Assembly (NCBI RefSeq): GCF_003014735.1
Contig: NZ_PYAX01000008.1
Span: 1-64,000 of the forward strand
Direction of reading: 5' to 3'
From: Saccharothrix carnea
Lineage (GTDB): Bacteria; Actinomycetota; Actinomycetes; Mycobacteriales; Pseudonocardiaceae
Length of the DNA: 64,000 bases
This document shows, piece by piece, positions 1-8,912 of this stretch (positions are counted from its first letter, which is position 1; each line of letters starts with the position of its first letter). The notes under the pieces were generated by a model. The model saw only the letters and a list, made by a program, of their open reading frames with translations. It was not told the origin of the DNA and made no database searches. Made by a program: the position numbers and the translations under genes.

Positions 1-589
1 TCGTCTGGTGCACACTGCCCGCGTCAGTCGGCCACGGACCACTGCCATCACCGCCACCACCAGGGTTCGACGACGTCGTAGTGGTCGTCGTCGTCGTAGT
101 GCGCGACGTCGTCGAGGTCGAAGTGGAAGTGGAGGTGCCCGTGGTCGAGCCGGTGCACGCGACCCCGTTGAGCTTGAACGACGTCGGCGCGGGGTTCGAG
201 CCGGACCACGAGCCGTTGAAGCCCGGCGTCGTGCTCGCGCCCGTGGCCAGGGAGCCGTTCCAGCTCGTGTTCCGGACGGTCACCGTGCTGCCCGACTGGC
301 TGAACTCGCCACCCCACAGCTGGTCCACGCGCTGTCCGGCGGTGAACGTCCACTCCAAGGTCCAGGACGACAGCGCGTCGCCCAGGTTGGTGATCGTGAC
401 GTTCGCGCCGAACCCGCCGCCCCACTGGTTGGTCACGGCGTAGTCGACGCGACACCCGACCGCCGCGTAGGCGCTCTGCCCACCGGCCGCCACCATCGTC
501 GCGGCCATCGCCGTCACCGAGGCCGCGGCCGTGAACGCCGCGAACCGACCGTTCAGCTTTCTCTTGCGCGTGCCAGTGCGCAGACTCAT
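1..589 (-). CDS. Secreted CBM2 carbohydrate-binding protein (5' part, runs off window)
   Basis: Exported polysaccharide-binding protein, probably the N-terminus of a modular cellulase, xylanase or LPMO. Residues 1-42 form a signal peptide (Arg/Lys-rich start, hydrophobic core, AYA end). Residues ~45-145 are a family 2 carbohydrate-binding module: CRVDYAVTNQWGGGF opening, conserved Trp residues, and a second Cys in NGVACTG able to pair with the first. A Thr/Ser-rich linker follows and a new domain begins (GPWPTDAG), cut by the window edge, so the activity cannot be named. The ATG is preceded by AAGGAGG at good spacing. A perfect CebR box lies about 40 bp upstream, which places the gene in the cello-oligosaccharide-induced regulon by analogy with Streptomyces. 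Confidence 0.88.
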   Translation of the reverse strand, partial: MSLRTGTRKRKLNGRFAAFTAAASVTAMAATMVAAGGQSAYAAVGCRVDYAVTNQWGGGFGANVTITNLGDALSSWTLEWTFTAGQRVDQLWGGEFSQSGSTVTVRNTSWNGSLATGASTTPGFNGSWSGSNPAPTSFKLNGVACTGSTTGTSTSTSTSTTSRTTTTTTTTTSSNPGGGGDGSGPWPTDAGSVHQT

Positions 590-627
590 GCGTCGCCTCC
601 TTGCGAGCAGGGCTGGTCGAACGGTTC

Positions 628-641
628 TGGGAGCGCTCCCA
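628..641. promoter_or_regulatory. CebR-type operator
   Basis: Perfect 14-bp palindrome TGGGAGCGCTCCCA, identical to the consensus bound by the LacI-family cellulose-utilisation repressor CebR in Streptomyces. It sits between the CBM2 gene (minus strand) and the reductase gene (plus strand), close to the CBM2 start. The repressor itself is not in this window. Confidence 0.85.
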
Positions 642-800
642 ACGCAGGTTAACGCGCAAAGCCGGGAATGGGGAGAATGTTCATGCACGTGAATTCGACG
701 GACGCGGGAATCGCTTTCGGAACATTAGTCGAAAGTTGTCGAATGCCGGTGAATTCACCACGTCCGGCCGTCGCGGGCGCGGAGTGGGAGACTCGGCCGC

Positions 801-1658
801 ATGTCGACTCCCCGGCCACCGATCGCCGTCACCGGAGCCACCGGGCAGCTCGGTGGACGTGTCGCCCGCCGCCTCGCGGACGCCGGCCGCGCCCAGCTGC
901 TGCTCGTCCGCGACCCGTCGCGCGCGCCGGACCTGCCCGGCGCCACCGTGGCGAAGGCCGGTTTCACCGACCGCGACGCCGTGCGCCAGGCCCTCGACGG
1001 CATCCCGACCGTCCTCATGGTCTCGGCCTCCGAGTCGACCGATCGCGTCGACCAGCACCGAGCCTTCATCGACGCCGCCGCGGACGCCGGGGTCGGCCAC
1101 CTCGTCTACGTCTCGTTCGCGGGCGCCGCCCCGAACGCCACCTTCACGCTCGCCCGCGACCACTGGGCCACCGAACGGCACGTCCAAGGCACCGGCACGG
1201 CCTTCACGTTCCTGCGCGACAACCTCTACGCCGACTTCCTGCCCGCCATGGTCGGCGACGACGGCGTGCTGCGCGGTCCCGCCGGTGACGGTCGGGTGGC
1301 CGCCGTGGCGCAGGACGACATCGCCGACGCCGTCACCGCGGTCCTCACCGACCCGGCCGCCCACGTCGACCGCACCTACGAGCTCACCGGGCCGGAGGCA
1401 CCGACCCTCCGCGAAGTCGCCGCCGTGCTGTCCGAAGCCACCGGCCGGACGATCACCTACCACCCCGAGACCGTCGAGGAGGCCTACCGCTCCCGCGCCT
1501 CGTACGGCGCGCCGGACTGGCAGGTCGACGCCTGGGTCTCCACCTACACCGCCATCGCCAACGGCGAACTCGCCAGGGTCACCGACGCCGTGCCGACCCT
1601 GACCGGGCACCCGGCCACGTCGTTGGCGGACCTGCTCCGCCGACGACGTGACCGGTAG
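801..1658 (+). CDS. NmrA-like NAD(P)-binding reductase (quinone oxidoreductase type)
   Basis: Atypical short-chain dehydrogenase of the NmrA/QorB (YtfG) group, 285 residues, the usual length. The Rossmann fingerprint GATGQLGG is at residues ~12-19, and the typical NmrA segments follow (VSASESTDRVDQHRAFIDAAADAG, then FTFLRDNLYADFLP). The canonical SDR Tyr-xxx-Lys pair is not evident, as usual for the group. Likely an NADPH-dependent reductase of quinones or a redox-sensing protein; the substrate cannot be told. It is a single gene, divergent from the CBM2 gene and convergent with the large minus-strand operon. Confidence 0.8.
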   Translation: MSTPRPPIAVTGATGQLGGRVARRLADAGRAQLLLVRDPSRAPDLPGATVAKAGFTDRDAVRQALDGIPTVLMVSASESTDRVDQHRAFIDAAADAGVGHLVYVSFAGAAPNATFTLARDHWATERHVQGTGTAFTFLRDNLYADFLPAMVGDDGVLRGPAGDGRVAAVAQDDIADAVTAVLTDPAAHVDRTYELTGPEAPTLREVAAVLSEATGRTITYHPETVEEAYRSRASYGAPDWQVDAWVSTYTAIANGELARVTDAVPTLTGHPATSLADLLRRRRDR

Positions 1659-1664
1659 CGGTGC

Positions 1665-2216
1665 TCAGCGCGGCAACGGGATCTCGAAGTGGACGGTCTG
1701 GAAGGTAATCGGGTCGCCGTCACGGGCGTCGTGCACCTCCTCCGCCACCGACCGCCAGAACGGTTCCGCCCCGGCGATCCGGGTGTCGGTGTGCAGGTAC
1801 AGCCGTTCGTAGCCGGGCGTGCGCGCCACGAACTCCGTCGCCACCTCGACCAACGCCCTGGCCAGCCCGGAGCGGCGGTGGTCGGGCCGCACGTACACGC
1901 GGAACAACTGCGCCGTGCTGCCGTCCGGGTAGCGCTCGGCCAGCCAGGCGGGGTGCGGCGGGCTGGCCGGCGCCGTGGCGCGCACGCCGGTGGTCGCCAC
2001 CACCTCGTCACCCTTGACCGCGACGAACAACGCGTGGCGCTCGGGACGCTGGTAGGCGCCGTCCAGGTCGATCACGTCACCGTGCCACTCGGGCCGGTAG
2101 CCGTAGCCGAACTCCTGGTAGAACGTGTCCAGCATGACGCTGCGCGCACCGTCCAGATCGGACTGGAGCGCGCGCCGGACCTCATAGGGCCCGACTTCGC
2201 GGTGGTACAGGCTCAT
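1665..2216 (-). CDS. GNAT family N-acetyltransferase (last gene of metallophore-like operon)
   Basis: Acetyl-CoA-dependent acyltransferase, 183 residues. The acetyl-CoA loop region is LFRVYVRPDHRRSGLARALVE (beta4 plus R/Q-x-x-G-x-A type motif), preceded by FVAVKGDEVVATTGVRA. The ATG overlaps the stop of the ABC ATPase gene by 4 bp (ATGA), so it is translationally coupled and is the final gene of the eleven-gene operon. In that context it could N-acetylate a free amine of the product, its precursor or a toxic intermediate. Substrate unknown; family assignment is firm. Confidence 0.82.
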   Translation of the reverse strand: MSLYHREVGPYEVRRALQSDLDGARSVMLDTFYQEFGYGYRPEWHGDVIDLDGAYQRPERHALFVAVKGDEVVATTGVRATAPASPPHPAWLAERYPDGSTAQLFRVYVRPDHRRSGLARALVEVATEFVARTPGYERLYLHTDTRIAGAEPFWRSVAEEVHDARDGDPITFQTVHFEIPLPR

Positions 2217-3685
2217 GTCTTCCTCTCCTCTGTTCCTTCCATTGAGCGGCCCAGCAGGCCGATGGTCACCGGATGGGTGGGGGAGCCCAGGACGTCGCCC
2301 GCCGGTCCCTGCTCGACGACGTGCCCGCGGTGCAGCACGGCGACGCGGTCGGCGAGCCGTGCGACGACGGCCAGGTCGTGGCTGATCAACACGACGGTGC
2401 AGGTCAGCGCGGCGAGCTGGTCGAGCAGGTTCGCCTGGGTCAGGGTGTCCAGGCCGGACGTGATCTCGTCGCACACCAGCACGTCCGGCCGGGCCAGCAG
2501 GGCGCGCGCCAACGCCGCGCGTTGCAGTTCGCCGCCGGACAGCCCGGCCGGGCGCCGCGTCACGGTCGCCTCGTCCAGCCCCACGACCGCCAGTTCCACC
2601 AACGCCGCCGCCCGTGCGTCGGCGACACCACCGAGCCGCGCCGCGGTCCGGCTCACCTGGTCGAGCACCGTCCGGTAGGCGTCGAACGACGCGCGGGCGT
2701 CCTGGAACACGTACTGCACCGCGGCCAGCTCCGCGCGGGAACGGCGGCGCAACGAGCGGGGCAGCGGACGGCCGTCCAGCAGCACGTCACCGGTGAACCC
2801 GGCGTGCAGCCCGGCGACGCACCGGGCGAGCGTGGTCTTGCCGCTCCCGGACCGGCCCACGACGGCCAGGCACTCGCCCGCGCCCACCCGCACGTCCACG
2901 TCGTGCAGCACGGTGGTGGCGCGGTGCCGCGCGGTCAGCGACCGCGTCTCCAACCCGGGCGGCACGGCAGGGCGCTCCTCGGGCACCGTGACACGGGGCT
3001 GCGCCGCCACCAGCGCGGCGGTGTAGGCCGACCGCGGCCGGTCGAGCACGTCGGCGGTCGGACCGGCCTCCACGACCTGGCCCGACCGCAGCACCACGAC
3101 CTCGTCCGCCAACGCGCGCACCACGTCCAGGTCGTGCGTCAGCAGCACCAACGCCACGCCCTGCGCCACCACCGACGACAGCTCGTCCACCACCTCGGCC
3201 CGGGTGATCGGGTCCTGCCCGGTGGTGGGCTCGTCCGCGACCAGCACCGCCGGGTCACCGATGAGCGCCTGCGCCAGCACCACCCGCTGTTGCTGGCCAC
3301 CGGACAGCTCGTGCGGGTAGCGGCGCAACAACTCCGCCGGCACCCGGGCCCGCCGCAACGCGGTCGCGATCACCGTGTCGCGGTCACCGGGGTGCAGGGC
3401 GGCGATCTCGCGGAACACGCCACCGAGCCGCCGCACCGGGTTCAGCGCCGCCGAGGGCTGTTGCGGCACGAACCCGACCCGCCCGGTCACCGTGACCCGG
3501 CCGCTCACCGCCACCCCCGGCGCGTGCTCGCTGAGCAGCGCCAGCCCGGTGGTCGTCTTGCCGCTGCCGGACGCGCCGACCAGGGCCAGCACCTGCCCGG
3601 CGGCCAGCGCGAAGCTGACACCGTCGACCAGCGTGCGCGACCCGGCGACCGCGCGCAGGTCTTCCACGTGCACCACCGGCGTCAC
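2213..3685 (-). CDS. Opp/Nik-type ABC transporter, fused dual ATPase
   Basis: 490-residue ATPase carrying two complete nucleotide-binding domains in one chain (DppD-DppF fusion type). First domain: Walker A GASGSGKTTTG, signature LSGGQQQRVVLAQAL, Walker B VLVADEPTTGQD. Second domain: Walker A GRSGSGKTTLA, signature LSGGELQRAALARAL, Walker B VLVCDEITSGLD. It energises import through the two permeases encoded just upstream. GTG start behind AAGGAGG; the start overlaps the permease stop by 4 bp. The Glu-Ile in place of Glu-Pro in the second Walker B extension is a mild deviation. The set serves peptide, nickel or metal-chelate uptake in this family. Confidence 0.93.
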   Translation of the reverse strand: MTPVVHVEDLRAVAGSRTLVDGVSFALAAGQVLALVGASGSGKTTTGLALLSEHAPGVAVSGRVTVTGRVGFVPQQPSAALNPVRRLGGVFREIAALHPGDRDTVIATALRRARVPAELLRRYPHELSGGQQQRVVLAQALIGDPAVLVADEPTTGQDPITRAEVVDELSSVVAQGVALVLLTHDLDVVRALADEVVVLRSGQVVEAGPTADVLDRPRSAYTAALVAAQPRVTVPEERPAVPPGLETRSLTARHRATTVLHDVDVRVGAGECLAVVGRSGSGKTTLARCVAGLHAGFTGDVLLDGRPLPRSLRRRSRAELAAVQYVFQDARASFDAYRTVLDQVSRTAARLGGVADARAAALVELAVVGLDEATVTRRPAGLSGGELQRAALARALLARPDVLVCDEITSGLDTLTQANLLDQLAALTCTVVLISHDLAVVARLADRVAVLHRGHVVEQGPAGDVLGSPTHPVTIGLLGRSMEGTEERKT

Positions 3686-4452
3686 GTGCGGGCCTCCTTC
3701 TTCAACGCCCGGTCGAACACCAGGTTCAGCCCCACCGACAACGCCACGATCAGCAACGCGGGCACGACCACGGCCCACGGCTGGAGGAACAGCCCGACCC
3801 GGTTGCGGTCGACCATGACGGCCCAGTCGGCGGCGTCCGGCGCCACCCCGACGCCCAGGAAGCTCGCCGACGCCACCAGGTACAGCGCGCCGGTCAGCCG
3901 CACGCCCACGTCCGCCGCCAGGGTCCGCAGCATCGACCGTCCCGTGTAGACGATGGAGGTCCGCCACCACGTCTCGCCCTGCAACCGCATCGCCTCCAGC
4001 GCCGGACGTCCGGCGACCTCCAGCGCGGCGGCCCGCGAGATCCGCGCCACGTCGGGGAAGTTGACCAGCGCCACCACGCCGACGAGCACCGGCAGACCGG
4101 GACCGGCGATGGCGGCCACCAGGATCAGCACGAGCAGCGACGGCACCGCGAGCAGCAGGTCCAGGGGGCGCATCAGCGCCTCGTCCACGATCCGCAGCCG
4201 GGTCATCGCGGCCACCACGCCCCACGGCACGCCGACGAAGTACGAGCAGACCGTGGCCAGCACCGCGACCAGCACCACCGTCTGCCCGCCCGCGAGCACC
4301 TGGTGCCACACGTCGCGGCCGACGAAGTCCGTGCCCAACGACGAGTTCGCCACGAACGGCGCGCCCCGCGTCAGCTCGTCCGGCACGAACCACGGCCCCG
4401 CCAGCGCCAACGCCAGCGGCACCAGCAAGAGCAGCCAGCCGACGCCCTTCAC
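3682..4452 (-). CDS. Opp/Nik-type ABC transporter permease (DppC-like)
   Basis: 256-residue inner-membrane permease of the DppC/OppC/NikC family with about six hydrophobic segments and the binding-protein-dependent transport signature near EAMRLQGETWWRTSIVYTGR (EAA loop that docks on the ATPase). The short N-terminal cytoplasmic part and one transmembrane helix precede the family motif GTDFVGRDVW, which is typical of DppC (GTDxxGRD). GTG start overlapping the upstream permease stop by 4 bp; the stop overlaps the ATPase start. Heterodimer partner of the DppB-like permease. Confidence 0.92.
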   Translation of the reverse strand: MKGVGWLLLLVPLALALAGPWFVPDELTRGAPFVANSSLGTDFVGRDVWHQVLAGGQTVVLVAVLATVCSYFVGVPWGVVAAMTRLRIVDEALMRPLDLLLAVPSLLVLILVAAIAGPGLPVLVGVVALVNFPDVARISRAAALEVAGRPALEAMRLQGETWWRTSIVYTGRSMLRTLAADVGVRLTGALYLVASASFLGVGVAPDAADWAVMVDRNRVGLFLQPWAVVVPALLIVALSVGLNLVFDRALKKEART

Positions 4453-5393
4453 GCGATCGCCACCGATCGGGGCGCGAGCCGGAACACGAGCAGGTCCGCG
4501 ACCAGGTTCACCACCACCGTGGTCACCGCGAACACCACCGCCAGCCCTTGCACCACCGGCAGGTCACGGCCCGCGACCGCGTCCACCAGGATCGTGCCCA
4601 GGCCGGGGATGACGAACACCGCCTCGACCACGATCACGCCGCCCAGCAACCAGTCGGTGGTCCGCGCCACCTGTTGCACGGCCGGTGCGAGCGCGCTCGG
4701 CAACGCGTGCGCGAACCGGACCCGCGTCACACCGATGCCCAGCCGGAGCGCGTGCCGGACGTGGTCGGACGCCAGCGCGTCGATCATCCCGGCCCGCACC
4801 AGCCTGCTGATCGAGCACAACGGCCGGGCGACCAGCACCACCAGCGGCAGCACCAGCACGGCGGGCTGCGCGAGCAGGTCCGCACCCACCGCCGTGGGCG
4901 GCAGCCACCCCAACTGCACCCCGAACACCGCGATCAGCACCACGGCCAGCGCGAACTCCGGGATCGAGTGCAGACCCACGGTGACCGTCGTGACCACCCG
5001 GTCCACCGGCCCGCCTTCGCGCAACGCCGCCAGCACGCCCAGCAGCACCGACAACGGTATGAGCAGCACCAGCGCGAGCACCGCCAGCACGAGCGTCGGA
5101 CCCAGCCCGTCGTGCAGGAACTCCACCACCGGCCGACCGGAGATCAACGACACGCCGAAGTCGCCCCGCGCCAACCCGCCGACCCACTCGCCGAACCGCT
5201 CGAGCGGCGGCCGGTCCAGCCCCATCGCGGCGCGGATCTGCTCGATCCGCCGCGGGTCCGGGTTGTCGCCCGCCAACGCCACCGCCGCGTCCCCCGGCAA
5301 CGCCTGCACCAGCAGGAACACGACGGTGACGACGGCGAGCACCTGGACCAGCCCGAGGGCCAGCCGCCGCACCGCGTACCGGCGCAGGCTCAC
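4449..5393 (-). CDS. Opp/Nik-type ABC transporter permease (DppB-like)
   Basis: 314-residue permease of the DppB/OppB/NikB family: N-terminal LRRYAVRRLALGLVQVLAVVTVVF helix, periplasmic loop DPRRIEQIRAAMGLDRP with the family's 'MGLD-P' turn, then five further helices and the EAA-type loop around RHALRLGIGVTRVRFAHALP. GTG start overlapping the stop of the binding-protein gene by 4 bp, so the importer is translated as a coupled unit. Substrate is not set by this subunit. Confidence 0.92.
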   Translation of the reverse strand: MSLRRYAVRRLALGLVQVLAVVTVVFLLVQALPGDAAVALAGDNPDPRRIEQIRAAMGLDRPPLERFGEWVGGLARGDFGVSLISGRPVVEFLHDGLGPTLVLAVLALVLLIPLSVLLGVLAALREGGPVDRVVTTVTVGLHSIPEFALAVVLIAVFGVQLGWLPPTAVGADLLAQPAVLVLPLVVLVARPLCSISRLVRAGMIDALASDHVRHALRLGIGVTRVRFAHALPSALAPAVQQVARTTDWLLGGVIVVEAVFVIPGLGTILVDAVAGRDLPVVQGLAVVFAVTTVVVNLVADLLVFRLAPRSVAIA

Positions 5394-6925
5394 CCCAACC
5401 ACACCTTGTCGAACCGCGCCCAGTCGAGCGTGTTCGCGGGCGCGGTGGAGATGCCGCCCACGTTCGGCGCCGTGCCGACGATCCAGTCCGCGAAGCCCCA
5501 CATCAGGTAGCCGCCCTCGGCGTGCAGGGAGCGCTGCATCTCCCGGTACACCTCGCCCCGCTGCTTGTCGTCCACAGTGGACACCGCTTTGTCGTACAGC
5601 GCGTCGAACTCGGGCCTGGCCCACTTGGTCACGTTGGTGCCCGAGCCGCTGAGCAGCCGTTGCGCGATGTGCGTCTCGATCGGCATCGCGCCGGACCGGA
5701 AGCTCGACAGCGAGCCGTTCTTGAGCGTGTCGGACCAGTAGCTGTCCTTGTTGCCGGTGACCACCTCGACGGTCAGGCCCGAGCCCTTGACCTGGTCGGC
5801 GAACACCGTGGCGGCCTCGACCATGCCCGCCGCGGCGGTGGAGGTGTCCAGCTTGACGGTCAGGCCCTCGGCACCGGCGCGCTTGATCAGGAACTTGGCC
5901 TTGTCCAGGTCGCGGGTGCGCTGCGGGACGTCGTCGGCGTAGTGCTGGTAGCCCTTGCCGAACAGGTCGTTGCCGACCTGCCCGCTGCCCGCCAGCACCG
6001 ACTCGACCAGCTGCGGCCGGTCGGCGAGCAGGAACATGGCCTCGCGCAGGTCGCGGTTGTCGAACGGCGGCCGGTCGAGCTTCATCGCGAACGCCTGCAC
6101 GGCGCTGTTGGGCGCGCGGTGGATCGCCATCCGGTCGCCCGCCGCGTGGCCGCGCGCGGTGGTCGGGGTGAGGTCGTGCGCGTACTCGACCTGGCCGCCG
6201 AGCAGGGCGTTCGCCCGCGCCGACTCCTCGTTGGCGATCACGAACTCCAGCTCGTCCAGGTGCGGCGCGCCCTCCCAGTACCCGTCGTACCGCTTGAGCA
6301 GGACCGACCTGCCCGGCTCGAACGAGGTGAAGCTGAACGGCCCCGAGCCGACCGGGGTGGTGAAGTCCTCGGTGCCGGCGGGCACGATGTACGCGCCGAA
6401 CGCGGCCAGCACGTTGGGGAACTCCACGAACGGCCGCTTCAGCGCGAACTCCACCGTCCGCTCGTCCACCGCGCGGCTGTTCGGCAGGTCGATCAGCGCG
6501 AGGCTGGACTTGGCCCGGAACGCGCGGGCGGGGTCGAGGATGCGGGCGTAGCTGGCCAGCACGTCGTCCGCGCGCACCGGCTGGCCGTTGTGGAACGTGG
6601 CCTGCCGCAACGTGATCCGCCAGCGCGTCAGGGTCGCGTCGGGCTCCCACTTCTCGGCCAGTCTGGGCTGGGCGGAGACGTCCGGGCCGAGGTCGGCGAG
6701 CTTGTCGTAGAGCGCCTTGGACCGGGCGGCCTCCACGAACAGGTTCGCCAGGTGCGGGTCGAGCACCTCCTTGGCGCCACCACCGGCGAACGCCGCGCGC
6801 AGCCGCCCGCCGGTGCGCGGGGTGGACGCGGCGGTGGTCGGTTCGGCGGTGCCGCACCCGGCGAGGGCGGCGAGCGAGAGTCCGGCGGTGAGGCCGAGGA
6901 AACCGCGGCGGTTGAGGGAGTGCAT
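5390..6925 (-). CDS. Opp/Nik-type substrate-binding lipoprotein
   Basis: 511-residue family 5 extracellular solute-binding protein (DppA/OppA/NikA type). The N-terminus has twin Arg (NRRGFLGL) and a lipobox LAGC with Cys24, so it is probably a Tat-exported lipoprotein. Family motifs: LAEKWEPD, TFHNGQPVRADDVLASYARI, TPVGSGPFSF, REAMFLLADRPQLVE and the C-terminal 'YREMQRSLHAEGGYLMW'. Such proteins bind peptides, nickel or metal-chelator complexes (CntA, NikA). Context (Fur/Zur-type box, biosynthetic and export genes in the same operon) favours re-uptake of a self-made metallophore. It starts 12 bp after the methyltransferase gene. Confidence 0.92.
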   Translation of the reverse strand: MHSLNRRGFLGLTAGLSLAALAGCGTAEPTTAASTPRTGGRLRAAFAGGGAKEVLDPHLANLFVEAARSKALYDKLADLGPDVSAQPRLAEKWEPDATLTRWRITLRQATFHNGQPVRADDVLASYARILDPARAFRAKSSLALIDLPNSRAVDERTVEFALKRPFVEFPNVLAAFGAYIVPAGTEDFTTPVGSGPFSFTSFEPGRSVLLKRYDGYWEGAPHLDELEFVIANEESARANALLGGQVEYAHDLTPTTARGHAAGDRMAIHRAPNSAVQAFAMKLDRPPFDNRDLREAMFLLADRPQLVESVLAGSGQVGNDLFGKGYQHYADDVPQRTRDLDKAKFLIKRAGAEGLTVKLDTSTAAAGMVEAATVFADQVKGSGLTVEVVTGNKDSYWSDTLKNGSLSSFRSGAMPIETHIAQRLLSGSGTNVTKWARPEFDALYDKAVSTVDDKQRGEVYREMQRSLHAEGGYLMWGFADWIVGTAPNVGGISTAPANTLDWARFDKVWLG

Positions 6926-6936
6926 GGGAGTTCCTT

Positions 6937-7734
6937 TCAGTGGCGCAGGCGCGCGACGAGGTGCAGGCGGTCGCCGGACAGGGCTTCGCTGAGGTCGGCG
7001 TCGGCCGTCCACGGTTCGTCGGTCCGCGGCCCCGGCGAGTCGAACAGGGCGAGCACGTCGAACCCGGCGTGGTCGAGGAAGTGCCGCAGTTCCTGCGGGA
7101 ACAGCAGCCGCCACGCCGAGCGCTGCACCAGCGGCTGGGCACCGGGCCACCACCACTCGCGTCGGCGGCGCAGCAGTTGGGCCGCGTGGTCGATCCAGAG
7201 CCTGGTGTGCGAGGTGTAGGACACGCCTTCCCAGACGACCGTGCGGCTGCGGACGCCGTCGAGTAGTTCGGTGTTGCCGAGGAAGAACGCGCCGTTGCGC
7301 ATCTCCGCCACCAGCAGGCCGCCCGGTTCGAGGTGGTCGCGGCAGCGGCGCAGGAACCCGTCCAGGTCGGCGTTCGTGTGGCAGTACAGCAGCGCGCTGT
7401 CCAGGCACGTGATCACGTCGAAGCGGCGGCCCAGGGCGAACGACCGCATGTCGCCGAGCACGAACTCCACCGCCGGGTGGTGCGCGCGGGCGTGTTGGAC
7501 CATCCGCTCGGAGCTGTCCAGCCCGACCACCCGGTAGCCGAGGCCCGCGAGGTGGCCCGCGTCACGGCCCGTGCCGCAGCCGACGTCGAGCAGCGCGCGC
7601 CCCCCGCCGAACCGCGTCACGACGTCGTGCGTGAACCGGGCGGCGACGTGGTCGGCGTCCGGGAACTGGTGCTCGTACAGCGCCGGGTTGTCGGTCAGCA
7701 GGTTCTCGCCCGCCGGGTTCTCGTATAGCGTCAT
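6937..7734 (-). CDS. Class I SAM-dependent methyltransferase
   Basis: 265 residues with motif I LLDVGCGTGRDAGHL, motif post-I VVGLDSSERM, motif II region VLGDMRSF, and the FDVITCLDSALLY acidic segment. The C-terminal half has a LWIDHAAQLLRRRREWWW beta-strand insert typical of small-molecule methyltransferases. ATG overlaps the MFS stop (ATGA). In the operon it would modify the product made by the ATP-grasp, PLP and epimerase enzymes. Nicotianamine-synthase-like enzymes of staphylopine pathways are also SAM-using Rossmann proteins that transfer an aminobutyrate moiety, so transfer of something other than methyl cannot be excluded, though I see no specific NAS motif. Confidence 0.85.
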   Translation of the reverse strand: MTLYENPAGENLLTDNPALYEHQFPDADHVAARFTHDVVTRFGGGRALLDVGCGTGRDAGHLAGLGYRVVGLDSSERMVQHARAHHPAVEFVLGDMRSFALGRRFDVITCLDSALLYCHTNADLDGFLRRCRDHLEPGGLLVAEMRNGAFFLGNTELLDGVRSRTVVWEGVSYTSHTRLWIDHAAQLLRRRREWWWPGAQPLVQRSAWRLLFPQELRHFLDHAGFDVLALFDSPGPRTDEPWTADADLSEALSGDRLHLVARLRH

Positions 7735-8912
7735 CGGGCCGCCTCTCGTTGCGGGGTCAGCACGCCACGCCGGTGCAGCCACGCCACGGCCGCCGCGCAC
7801 CCGAGCCCGATGCCGACGCACAGCAGCGACGCCGCAGGTGCCGACCGGCCGAACACCCACCCGATCGCCGCGTTGCCCAGTGCCGCGGCGAGGCCGGACA
7901 CCAGGTAGAACACGCCGAAGTAGGTGCCCGCCAACCCGGTGCGGCCGAACTCCGGGATCAGGTCGTAGACGAACGGGTGCGCGATCATCACGCCGACCGA
8001 CAGCAGCAGCGCGGCGACCAGCACGGGCGTGACGCCGCCGAGGGGTCCGACGTGGGCCGCCGCCGTGGCGCCGAACCCGAGCCCCATGACCGCGAGCCCG
8101 AGCGCGATGGCCCGGCCGCGGGCGAACCGGCCCAGCGCCCTGGTGATGCGCACCTGCAGCAGCAGCGTGGCCACGGTGGTGACGACGAACAGCGCGGCGA
8201 CGGCGAACGACGAGCCGGTCAGCCGCCGCGCCTCCAGCGGCAGCACCAGGTACAGCTGGTTCTGCAGCACGAACATGCCGGTGAGCGCGCCGGTGAAGGC
8301 CAGGAACCGCCGGTCGGACAGGCACTCGCGCCAGTCGTCCAGCACCGTGCCCTGGTGCGGCGCCGCGGGCCGGTCGGGCAGCACGACGGCCTGCGCGACC
8401 GTGAGCACGGCGAAGATCCCGGCCGCGACCAGCGCCGCGACCCGGAAGTCCCAGAGCATCAGCACGCCACCCAGCAGCGGCCCGACCAGCGCGCCCGCCT
8501 GCCCGTAGGCGTTGAACAGCGCGAACGCACCCGCCCGGTCGGACGACTCCTCGGCGATGTACGCGCGCACAGCCGGGTTGAACAGCGCACCGGCCAGTCC
8601 GCTGAGGACGGACGCGGCCAGCAGCACCGCCACCGACTCGCCCGCCGCGAACAGCCCGAACCCGACGGCCCGGACCGCGCAGCCCGCGATGATGACCCGG
8701 CGCGGCCCCAGCCGGTCCGACGCCGAGCCGCCGAACAGGAACAGGCCCTGCTGGCTCAGCGTCCGCACGCCGAGCACGGTGCCGATGGCCGCCACCGACA
8801 GGCCCAGCTCGCCCAGGTGCGTGGCCAGGTAGGGGATCAGCAGGTAGAAGCCGGTGTTCACGCCGAACTGGTTGACCAGCAGCAGGCGCACGGACCACGG
8901 GAAGCGCCTCAT
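7731..8912 (-). CDS. MFS transporter (probable exporter of the operon product)
   Basis: 393 residues, about twelve hydrophobic segments. The loop 2-3 motif is GGSASDRLGPRRVI (the G-x-x-x-D-R-x-G-R-R/K signature) and residues ~105-115 contain GALFNPAVRAYIAEE, as in the drug-efflux DHA1/MdtH-like group. Coupled by ATGA overlaps to the epimerase upstream and the methyltransferase downstream. Placement between biosynthetic and import genes mirrors CntE in staphylopine loci, which exports the apo-metallophore. Role inferred from context. Confidence 0.85.
   Translation of the reverse strand: MRRFPWSVRLLLVNQFGVNTGFYLLIPYLATHLGELGLSVAAIGTVLGVRTLSQQGLFLFGGSASDRLGPRRVIIAGCAVRAVGFGLFAAGESVAVLLAASVLSGLAGALFNPAVRAYIAEESSDRAGAFALFNAYGQAGALVGPLLGGVLMLWDFRVAALVAAGIFAVLTVAQAVVLPDRPAAPHQGTVLDDWRECLSDRRFLAFTGALTGMFVLQNQLYLVLPLEARRLTGSSFAVAALFVVTTVATLLLQVRITRALGRFARGRAIALGLAVMGLGFGATAAAHVGPLGGVTPVLVAALLLSVGVMIAHPFVYDLIPEFGRTGLAGTYFGVFYLVSGLAAALGNAAIGWVFGRSAPAASLLCVGIGLGCAAAVAWLHRRGVLTPQREAAR

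Noticed and set aside
5522..7219. Long plus-strand open frame opposite the solute-binding protein gene
   Set aside because: Arg/Gly/Val/His-rich translation without domains. It exists only because high-GC genes leave the opposite frames free of stops; many similar antisense frames occur over the whole window.
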